A stretch of 64,000 nucleotides of DNA from Hydractinia symbiolongicarpus (taxonomy: Eukaryota > Cnidaria > Hydrozoa > Anthoathecata > Hydractiniidae). Under the pieces are notes generated by a model that saw only the letters and a program-made list of their open reading frames with translations, was not told the DNA's origin and did no database searches. The stretch's first letter is position 1, and each line of letters begins with the position of its first letter. Location of the stretch: the NCBI RefSeq assembly GCF_029227915.1, contig NC_079888.1, positions 6,195,001-6,259,000 of the forward strand, written 5' to 3'. Position numbers and translations under genes: made by a program. Shown one piece after another: positions 20,597-28,390 of the stretch.

Positions 20597-21256
20597 ATGA
20601 AGCAACTCTACATCACTGATATTTATAAATCTACGATATTTGAAGACTACCTGGGGCAGGATAGTAGGATAGCTCTGAGATCCATCAGTATTCCACCTAC
20701 ATGGTTGAACATATATAGTGACAATGATATCGTTATCCGTAAAATAAGGCCCGATCATAGGGTAACTCGAATTGAGATCATGAATGATTTGTACAGGATC
20801 GAGGAATTGGCGGTTATTGTAAACAGCCAGGCAGAGGAAAAGATTTGAAATGGACTCTGCAGGCTCCGTGTCGGTGACGGGTACTCTGTGGTGATTCATA
20901 GACAACTGTAGGAGCTATTAGGTCTTCCATACGGTCCCACGAAAAAGTACTATATGAAGGGTGGTTATGATTCAATCTACAAGACAGACGTTTACCAAAG
21001 ATTGAGACTCATTTGTCCCCAGTTAGATAAATATGATGCCCTACTTGATTGAAAAAAATCAAAAAAATTCTCGCTTTGCTTCCCACCAAGGAGCTATATG
21101 CTTGGGGGGGATATGCTGACCTGGAGTTTTGATACACCTGTTTACCTCCCCTTGAAAGGTTTGACGGATCGCCTCGAATTCCTGTTACCGGATAAATACC
21201 ACCACGAGAAGAACATTTTATTCACCGGACTGACGATGCATTTGCTTATTGAATAA
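20597..21256 (+). pseudogene. Candidate penton/minor capsid-like Polinton protein, broken
   Basis: Frame from ATG 20597 (MKQLYITDIYKSTIFEDYL) contains LRSISIPPTWLNIYSDND. After an in-frame TGA (20848) and a TAG (about 20910), the same frame continues with YGPTKKYYMKGGYD to a TGA near 21050. Another frame ends with LLPDKYHHEKNILFTG and a TAA at 21254, touching the next ATG. A beta-rich short protein with this N-terminal SIPPTW segment is in keeping with a minor capsid (penton-type) protein, but this is inference. Confidence 0.4.
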
Positions 21257-21903
21257 ATGAGCGATATAGCCAAGCTGTACCCGAATTTACCGAGTGTGCC
21301 TGCGCAAAGCGCCGACATGCCGGGGGTCAGGTCTACAGACTAAAAAAGATTGAAGAAACAGAACAGTATCTGCGGAATGAAATTAAGGAGCGGGACAGAC
21401 TCGCAAAAAAGTTTAAAATGCATGGAACCTGGGTGAAATATTGCGATCATGGACTGCTGACTATCAGTATCATTACCTTGGGCGTTGGGATCGGGGTGTT
21501 GGCATCTGGCCTCGGTGTTCCGATCTGTATTGCCATGGGCGGTATAACTATCGGCGTATCAATCAGTCAGGCTGGTCTGAGAAACGCCGGAAAAAGGCTT
21601 GTGGTTAATAGTAAGAAGCACGAAGGTATCAGGCTACTTGCTGAAAATAAATTAAACTCTATCGTCGATTTGATCAGCAAGGCCGTAGAAAATGGGGTGA
21701 TTAGTGACTATGAGTACAGCCTGATCAGCCGGGAGAAGCAAAAGTATATGCTGCTAAAAGAACAGATGCGACAACGTTTTAACCATATTGTTAACGCTAT
21801 CAATGAACAGGAGCGTGCTCAGCTAGTTGCTAAAGGCCGGGAGGAGGGTAGGAACGACGTTTTAAAAAAACTTCAAAATGTACAATATGCAAGCACTACC
21901 TAG
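21257..21903 (+). pseudogene. Polinton coiled-coil protein with central membrane hairpin, frameshifted near its start
   Basis: ATG 21257 follows the previous stop directly (TAAATGAGC). That frame stops at 21343, but the neighbouring frame is open from about 21335 (LKKIEETEQYLRNEI) through 21903. The main part has charged helices, then LLTISIITLGVGIGVLASGL and VPICIAMGGITIGVSISQAG, i.e. two hydrophobic segments, then a long charged helix with a Lys/Glu-rich end. One indel separates the start from the body. The function is unknown; it is probably a membrane-associated virion protein. Confidence 0.5.
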
Positions 21904-21987
21904 AGTCCCCGCCTGAGTATAGGCCTTAATTTGGTATATTCTATAGGCCTACAGGACCTATAAAATGTATGGTTTTTTAATCCTCAT

Positions 21988-22449
21988 TTAACAGCCATTC
22001 TTTTTAAAAGTCCTTGTACCGACATTCCACAACATGTACCGGGGGGTAATAGTTTTTCCCTTGCATATACATTGATGAAATAGCCATTCATCGTAGGGTA
22101 CTGGCATACCGTGGAATTTAGTTGTGATTGCATCCTTGTAGTATTTTAGTTTAGCGTTTACATAATTGTCCTTTTTCACATGCTCTGTCGTCAATTGCTC
22201 GGAAATCAACTCTTCGATTTTGTTCCGGATTTGCCAATACTTAGCAACCCAATCGGGGTACTCTTCTAAATCATGACTCATCGCCGGTGCAGCATTGGCA
22301 TTGTACCGGGCGACCCCATGCGGGGACCATATTTTAGATGTTTTTAAACGGAGGGCTACTATGAGGTCTCGTGTATGGTGTCCTATAATATACCGATTAT
22401 CCTTACCTCTATTGGCAGGGATGGCATCCGACACTGTTAGATAGTCCAC
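21988..22449 (-). CDS. Unidentified Polinton-region protein (153 aa)
   Basis: Intact minus-strand frame, MDYLTVSDAIPANRGKDNRY. It contains GHHTRDLIVALRLKT, YPDWVAKYWQIRNKIEELIS and a C-terminal WLFHQCICKGKTITPRYMLW. There are no membrane segments. His/Cys residues are present but no clear protease or integrase triad. I do not recognise the family. Its intact frame among broken neighbours is notable. Confidence 0.4.
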   Translation of the reverse strand: MDYLTVSDAIPANRGKDNRYIIGHHTRDLIVALRLKTSKIWSPHGVARYNANAAPAMSHDLEEYPDWVAKYWQIRNKIEELISEQLTTEHVKKDNYVNAKLKYYKDAITTKFHGMPVPYDEWLFHQCICKGKTITPRYMLWNVGTRTFKKNGC

Positions 22450-22539
22450 GTTGATATCATTTATGTATGTAAAGGTAGCAGAAAATGATTAGAATAATTT
22501 TGGGTTGACAAGCTCATTCTCAAATTGTAGCATCTTGTT

Positions 22540-22686
22540 TTATTGAAAATCAAACAACTTCAGAGAATTGCATACACAGCTAACCCCGTTATATGTGATA
22601 TATTCCTGGTAACAGTACCAACACAACATTTTACCATTTACCACAAACCTACGTCCACAGGTACATTTGTCATGCACATCCAACAT
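22540..22686 (-). CDS. 48-residue Cys-rich mini-protein
   Basis: ATG 22686, stop 22540. Pairs CTC, CWYC and CVC (residues 8-39) within MLDVHDKCTCGRRFVVNGK... suggest a small zinc-binding fold. An in-frame ATG lies further upstream at 22713, but one stop separates it. Confidence 0.35.
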   Translation of the reverse strand: MLDVHDKCTCGRRFVVNGKMLCWYCYQEYITYNGVSCVCNSLKLFDFQ

Positions 22687-22759
22687 ATGTTTTCAGTCCT
22701 TACATTGTTCCATTTATCTTATGATTCTACGGCATCAAGATGATCCTCTAGGTCTTGGA

Positions 22760-22897
22760 TCATTCTCCTTCTCCTTCTCTGATTCTTGTACTAATGCTAG
22801 AGCCATAAGAGGCAGGGGGGAGACCAATACCGGTTAGGAAGGTCATGACTACTGCAGTTCCAAATATATCGAATTTTGATTGATAGCTGATACACAT
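22760..22897 (-). CDS. 45-residue peptide with a hydrophobic segment
   Basis: ATG 22897, stop 22760. MCISYQSKFDIFGTAVVMTF continues LTGIGLPPAS and a charged tail. It has one possible membrane segment and resembles the other small Polinton membrane proteins; evidence is limited to its composition and position. Confidence 0.25.
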   Translation of the reverse strand: MCISYQSKFDIFGTAVVMTFLTGIGLPPASYGSSISTRIREGEGE

Positions 22898-22940
22898 TTA
22901 TTATAGTATTTTACAATCTTGTTGTAAGATAACCTTGGCT

Positions 22941-23427
22941 TCAAACCAACCCCCACAACTTTTCAAGATCTGTCTCGTCATCCTCTGAAAAGCACCAATC
23001 GATGACCCAGTCACGATGCCAGGCTAATGGAAGAAGATCCTCCTTAAATATAGCCTTTTCGGCTTTCTTCCGGTGGTAGGAATAGACCAGGCCTAGTGCT
23101 CATGATACTAAACATGTCCCGGGTGACAAACCAGTCCGGTACCCACCTTATCGCGTAGGGATACTTTTCAACAGTTTTGTTGGACATGTTCCCGCGCCTT
23201 GAACTGATCTGGCACGTGCATGAGCATTAGGAGATACTCTCCAACAGGCTGGTTGCACATGTCATGCGTCTTGAACCTGTCGGGGATATACTTGAATAGG
23301 TAGGGAATTTGTTCAAGACATTGTTGCGCATGTTTTGCGTCTTGAACAGGTCCAGTACATACCTTAGCACCGGGGGATCCTCTTCAACCAATTTTTTCCA
23401 CCTTTCTTTCCTCCTGAACCAACTCAT
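22941..23427 (-). pseudogene. DUF4116-like repeat protein at the right end of the Polinton, frameshifted
   Basis: From ATG 23427 (MSWFRRKERWKKLVEED) the frame shows LRYVLDLFKTQNM. A shifted frame then gives YLFKYIPDRFKTHDMC and MLMHVPDQFKA, a third YAIRWVPDWFVTRDM, and the last LLPLAWHRDWVIDWCFSEDD, stopping at 22941. The recurring V/IPDxFKTxxM unit is the repeat typical of DUF4116-like proteins found in large DNA viruses and Polintons. At least three frame changes mark it as dead. It begins close to the inner edge of the right inverted repeat. Confidence 0.6.
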
Positions 23428-23481
23428 CTTCTCCCTGTGAACACCATTCAATCTTGAGGGATGGACGTTTGGTTGAGGGCT

Positions 23482-23751
23482 ACTGCGCATACGTTGATGA
23501 TTATTAGCGGATATGCAGGGGAGTTCCCCTCTAGGTGCGCTAGAATTATTTTTACTTATTTTGCAGCATTTTGATGATGTCACTGGTATGCATGGATGAA
23601 CACCGCCTATAAGGGACTAGGCATGACTAAGCACGGCATGGTCTTGGTTGATCAGTGATTTGTGGTGGTTTGAACCGGCGCGTGCGCAGTAAGAACTTGA
23701 TGTGCGATGTGCGTGCGCGACTGCGTCAGAACATACTTTTCTTTATCTCTG
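23482..23751 (-). repeat. Polinton right terminal inverted repeat
   Basis: Inverted partner of 9546-9815. Confidence 0.93.
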
Positions 23752-23792
23752 ACGTCATCCTTCAATACTAAAATGTGAAAAAGGCCCTGGGT

Positions 23793-24490
23793 ACGAGGTT
23801 GACTTTAGCTTTCGACGGCTGTAACTCTTAACGAAAAACTTTAATGCTGTGTCCGCATATAAATACAACCAACAGAAGTTTAAACAATTTTTATTTTAAA
23901 TTATAAAAAATGATGAATTCCCGCAAAAGAGAATAAAAAGGTTTTAAACATACCTGCTACAGAGAACGCCCTTCAAAATGAAGACAATTCTAAATTTCAA
24001 TGACTATCAAAAAAAATGGACTTATATCTTTTGGAAGTGGTTGTCATCGCTAAGAACGCTGTACCTTGTTGTTGCGAATCCATACAACCAACTTTCTATG
24101 ACAGAATTCTACTAAAAGAGATGTATTTAGTAGAATAATGATATTAACAAAGGCGAAGGTATAATGTAATGTTATCGTCTTTATCCTATCCAATATACAC
24201 TGAAAGAAGAGCTTAATTACTGTCTTGCTCGAACAGCTCTATTATGATGGACAATAATCATATGATTATTGGCATGGTCACAAATACTATGAGTTATAGA
24301 TAGTAAGACTTAAAGTCACGAATAAATCAACCTCGTGAACGAGTTTTTATACACAAAGTTTTTTTCAAAAAAAATATCTTTGGGGATTGGAAACAGCACA
24401 ATAGCGGACCATTACATCTAAAGGGGTGTCCATATAAGCCATTACCCGGGCTGGCTATGTTTCAACAACAAGAAGACGTATAATACAAGT
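23793..24490. other. Non-coding spacer
   Basis: No gene seen. A lone copy of the CCTGGGTACGAGGTTG half-palindrome (see the MITE family at 27634) abuts the Polinton at about 23785-23802. Confidence 0.4.
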
Positions 24491-25674
24491 AAACTAGCTC
24501 GTTAGGCTGGATCCAGATGTCAACACTTTATTGCCACACTCGCATGTTGGGCATGATTTTTTTAGTACTGTACCCTAAGATTATAGTCATAACAATCCAA
24601 AGTGTTTCTGTTTCTTTTTAAAGGAGACCTCTATTGACCTTATGAAAAAAAGGTTCTAGGTACGAGGTTTATTTTTGCACTTTTTTCGTGTTTCGCCGAT
24701 AACTGAGTATAGTAAAAAATTGCCGGTCATGTTGAAATGATTTTCGCTAGTGTTCTGCAAAAGGCTCTGTATACTGATGGCATTTCCCAAAACATTCACA
24801 CATGAATAATTTTAGGACGGGTTGAAGATTCACGAGTTTCGAAACTTTCGGCACATGAAGGATCGAGACATCAAAAATCTCCCAAAAGGTACAAAGACAG
24901 TCATAGCTAGTAATAACAAAAAAATTGCACAAAAAAAGAAAAAGTAAGTCTGATTTGCCGGACTGGAGTTGTTAAATCAGAAAAACTTTGTCCGCCTTGG
25001 CGGGATCTTGTGTGAAAAAAGCGAAATCACATGTGGGCTGATCAGCCTGAAAAACCGGGCCAGCCCACCTGACCGGGCTCATAAACTAGCTCGTTAGGCT
25101 GGATCCAGATGTCAACACTTTATTGCCACACTCGCATGTTGGGCATGATTTTTTTAGTACTGTACCCTAAGATTATAGTCATAACAATCCAAAGTGTTTC
25201 TGTTTCTTTTTAAAGGAGACCTCTATTGACCTTATGAAAAAAAGGTTCTAGGTACGAGGTTTATTTTTGCACTTTTTTCGTGTTTCGCCGATAACTGAGT
25301 ATAGTAAAAAATTGCCGGTCATGTTGAAATGATTTTCGCTAGTGTTCTGCAAAAGGCTCTGTATACTGATGGCATTTCCCAAAACATTCACACATGAATA
25401 ATTTTAGGACGGGTTGAAGATTCACGAGTTTCGAAACTTTCGGCACATGAAGGATCGAGACATCAAAAATCTCCCAAAAGGTACAAAGACAGTCATAGCT
25501 AGTAATAACAAAAAAATTGCACAAAAAAAGAAAAAGTAAGTCTGATTTGCCGGACTGGAGTTGTTAAATCAGAAAAACTTTGTCCGCCTTGGCGGGATCT
25601 TGTGTGAAAAAAGCGAAATCACATGTGGGCTGATCAGCCTGAAAAACCGGGCCAGCCCACCTGACCGGGCTCAT
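24491..25674. repeat. Perfect tandem duplication, 2 x 592 bp
   Basis: 24491-25082 and 25083-25674 appear identical base for base. Each starts AAACTAGCTCGTTAGGCTGG and ends GACCGGGCTCAT. The small open frame in each copy (24747-24932, 25339-25524) is the same and not gene-like. Zero divergence implies a very recent duplication or an assembly artefact. Confidence 0.9.
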
Positions 25675-25684
25675 ATGAACACTG

Positions 25685-25706
25685 CCCCCCCCCCCCCCCC
25701 CCCCCC
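25685..25706. repeat. Poly-C homopolymer
   Basis: Uninterrupted run of C (about 22 bases). Confidence 0.9.
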
Positions 25707-25745
25707 AAGTGTAACATGCTAACCAACTGAGCTGTTACGACAGAA
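25707..25745 (-). repeat. tRNA D-arm-like fragment
   Basis: On the minus strand, AGCTCAGTTGGTTAGCA matches a tRNA 5' D-arm/A-box. The rest of a tRNA is missing, replaced by the adjacent G/C homopolymer. Probably a truncated tRNA-derived element. Confidence 0.45.
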
Positions 25746-26368
25746 CTGATATGACAATATACATAGTCAATTGATCTGAGGTGAGCTTTAGAAATTTAAA
25801 AATGGCAGCCTAATTTAATTAACTCTTAAAAAAGGAATACATCGCCTTATCAACGTAATATAACTTAGTATATTTACAATAAACGAAGTTTAGGGAGTAA
25901 ATTTCAAGCTCCAAAGTTACAATTATTTTTTATTAGAACAAGTTAAACTTCAAAGAGGAAAGATTGATAATGGCGGAAGATTGAAGCATACCCTTTTTAT
26001 AAAGGGGTAGGGGGTTTCAGTTTATTTTCCTCCGTCTGTCACGCAACAAAGCTGCATAGGCTTACTGAAAAGTGTGACATTGGATGAGAAGTGAAATTTT
26101 AAAACAACACAACAAAGGCATTGTATCTTCTGATGTAGAGGTTTATTTTCTCCTTTCAGTGGAAAAAACCTTTACATGCGAAATGGATCATAACTTTGCA
26201 TTTGAAAGCTGACATAAAAATGATAATTAACGGATTTAGAGCTGCTGAAATATCTGGAGGTATTAAGAATGCTTGAGCTATCACAGAAATAGTAGAAATT
26301 CCTTTCAAGGAATTTTAGTTTTGCATTTTTTTAAAACATAGTTTGGCTAGCCGAAGGGGACTTTATTA

Positions 26369-26899
26369 CAGTGGAATCTCTCTAAAGCGGACATGGTCTA
26401 AAGCGGAAACCTCTATATACCAGACACTATTCCTTGGAACGGACTGATTACAGGTCAAACCCTCACAAGAAAATCTCTATAAGACGGAAAGTTATAAGTC
26501 GGACTCTTTATAAAGCGGACACTTTTTTTGCACCAAGTGAAATTTTACCTTGAACAAGCTAGCTCTGAATAAAGCGGACACATGAAAAAAAATACACTTG
26601 TTAAATTTCGATATTCATCTTTATTTCGTACATTTTTTTCTTTTTTATTTACAATTTCTAAAAACTTTTTAATTTTTTCTTCTTCGAGGATCAATGAAAT
26701 GTTTTCATCTCCAATATCCTGTTCCCACGTGTCCATGTATGCATGGTATCCTCGAACAAATGAATTAAAGGCAAATCGTTGTTCTTTTATAAGAATCACA
26801 GGAATTCCTTGCTCAGGATACAATCTCTATAAAGCGGACATTTCTATAAGAGAGACACTTTTTTGCACCAGTGCTGCCGACTTTAGAGAGATTCTACTG
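26369..26899. mobile_element. pogo/Tigger-type MITE 1 (531 bp)
   Basis: Flanked by TA on both sides (26367-26368, 26900-26901). Ends CAGTGGAATCTCTCTAAAG and, inverted, CAGTAGAATCTCTCTAAAG. Subterminal AAAGCGGACA repeats occur on both arms. Such TA-flanked CAGTR...termini are typical of pogo-group elements. No transposase inside. Confidence 0.85.
26545..26823 (-). pseudogene. Captured HIRAN-like protein fragment inside the pogo MITE
   Basis: Frame of 92 codons between the MITE arms; the protein-like core is FAFNSFVRGYHAYMDTWEQ followed by an acidic/basic stretch EEEKIKKFLEIVNKK. The VRGYHxYxDxW pattern resembles the start of HIRAN-type domains in cnidarian proteins. The ends of the frame are MITE sequence, so this is a fragment rather than a gene. 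Confidence 0.4.
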
Positions 26900-27315
26900 T
26901 ACTGTCTTCAGATTTTAATAGTATCTTGCAATTATAGTACTATTCTTTCAAAATTATTATACTAACTTTGTATTTTTATACCGAGGGAAATTTCGTAAGG
27001 AAATTTCGGCCACATAGTTGAGCAACTGAAAAGACATTACTTTAAAAACGCAAATTATCTTCTTATTTACTTTAATATATACTTTATTTAAAAAAAAAAA
27101 TCAAAAAGTAATTTAGTAAAGTATTCCACAAGGTTTTTCTCTTTATAGTAATAAGAGAGAGTCTATTAAAATAATTTAAGAAGTTATCGTTTTTAGCGTT
27201 GAAACCTGAACCTTCCTTTTGACTTTCTAGCACTGCTAATTAATGGCGAGTTTAGAGGATAAATTTGAAGTTTGGAAGGAACATAATATATTTTTCTTGT
27301 GAAAAGTACCCAACA

Positions 27316-27500
27316 ATGTGACACAGCTACTAAACCTGACTGTGGACTCCTTAGCGAAGACCTACATTAAGGAAAAATTTGCAGATTGGTATGCATTAGC
27401 AGTAAGAGAGGGTATCAATGCTGGCAAAGAGCTTGAAGATATCGACATCAAAACACCATTGAGTGTTGTGAAGTCAATGCAAATGCAGGACAAAAAATAT
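27316..27500 (+). pseudogene. pogo/CENPB-type DDE transposase remnant
   Basis: PNNVTQLLNLTVDSLAKTYI and FADWYALAVREGINAGKELE, ending TPLSVVKSM, correspond to the third part of the DDE_1 (pogo/CENPB) transposase domain, where (P)xxxTxxxQPLDLTVN is expected. The usual Gln-Pro-Leu-Asp is altered to LLNL. A stop at about 27298 cuts the frame upstream. Only this fragment is seen. Confidence 0.6.
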
Positions 27501-27633
27501 GTTTTTAGGGTAATATATTTATTCATTAAAAATGACAACAAGTGAAAAATGAAAAATTTAAAATAAAATTGAAAACAATAAAAATTGCATTTATGTTTAA
27601 AAAAACGTACTACTAATATGTAACGTAAAGCCC

Positions 27634-27733
27634 CAACCTCGTTCCCATGGCATTTTGCCTTGTTGATAAGTTGATATTGTTGGCCACACCGTAATAACGG
27701 CTCAGGGGCCACAATACCCTGGGAACGAGGTTG
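27634..27733. mobile_element. Palindromic MITE, family 'CAACCTCG', copy 1
   Basis: Ends CAACCTCGTTCCCATGG and CCTGGGAACGAGGTTG are inverted. The element is flanked by a perfect 9-bp duplication GTAAAGCCC (27625-27633 and 27734-27742). Confidence 0.85.
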
Positions 27734-27742
27734 GTAAAGCCC

Positions 27743-28390
27743 CAACGTTAATTTGTGACCTATGCTAGCATTTTTAGTAGTGTCAAGAAATTACAAAATA
27801 AAAAAAATGTTTGGATGTTCACAAATGACGTAACTGTTACAGGGGAGGGGTGGTATGCTTAAGTTGACGCTAGTCAATAGGGGAGAGCGGGCATTTTTCA
27901 ACTCACGTAAAGTGTGTAAAATTAATTTCTCTCTAGTTCAAATACGTTGATTGACTGAGGGGGGTCGAAAGTTGTGGAAAAATGGTTGACTGCAATTGTA
28001 AACAATATCATTTTGACATCGACGTATACACCCGCACTAACAAATGTTGGAAAATATAAACAAATATAGACACTTTTTCCGCACTTTTTGTTTCAGCTTT
28101 ACAAAGATATAAAATTTTAAAATCACTTTATTTTTGACCTGTATTTAAAAACAAGGTTTATAGCAGAAAACAACTTTCAAAAGCCATAATTGTTACTATA
28201 TTGTTACTAAAATAGGATTTCTCGAAGTAAAATTAAGCTAAAAATTCCACCTATTGTAATTTAAACCAAAGATAACAAAATTTATATATTTTATTCGTTT
28301 CAAAGAGCAAGAAATTCAAGAAAATTATAAAATTATTTTTTAAATATTAAACATATGAATAAAGGTATATATCTACACAGACAGTTCTGA
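27743..28390. other. Non-coding spacer downstream of the Ly6 gene
   Basis: No gene seen; AT-rich with two short G-rich patches (27840, 27960). Confidence 0.4.

Larger units (their letters stand above)
9518..23792. mobile_element. Degraded Polinton/Maverick element (~14.3 kb)
   Basis: Long inverted repeats bound the region (core 9546-9815 versus 23482-23751, about 95% alike). Weaker inverted similarity runs out to about 9518 and 23792 (GCATTTTGATATCGAAGGA versus CATTTTAGTATTGAAGGA). Between them lie remnants of protein-primed B-family DNA polymerase, an FtsK/HerA-type packaging ATPase, a BRO-N-like protein, capsid candidates and several small proteins. This set defines Polintons, which are virus-like self-synthesising transposons. 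Most long genes carry stops and frameshifts, so this copy is dead. I found no retroviral-type integrase and no adenain-like protease. The outermost tips and the expected 6-bp duplication could not be fixed with confidence. Confidence 0.9.

Noticed and set aside
24747-25524. Two identical 61-codon frames
   Set aside because: Copies of one non-coding duplicated segment; no family pattern, splice signals or conservation argument.
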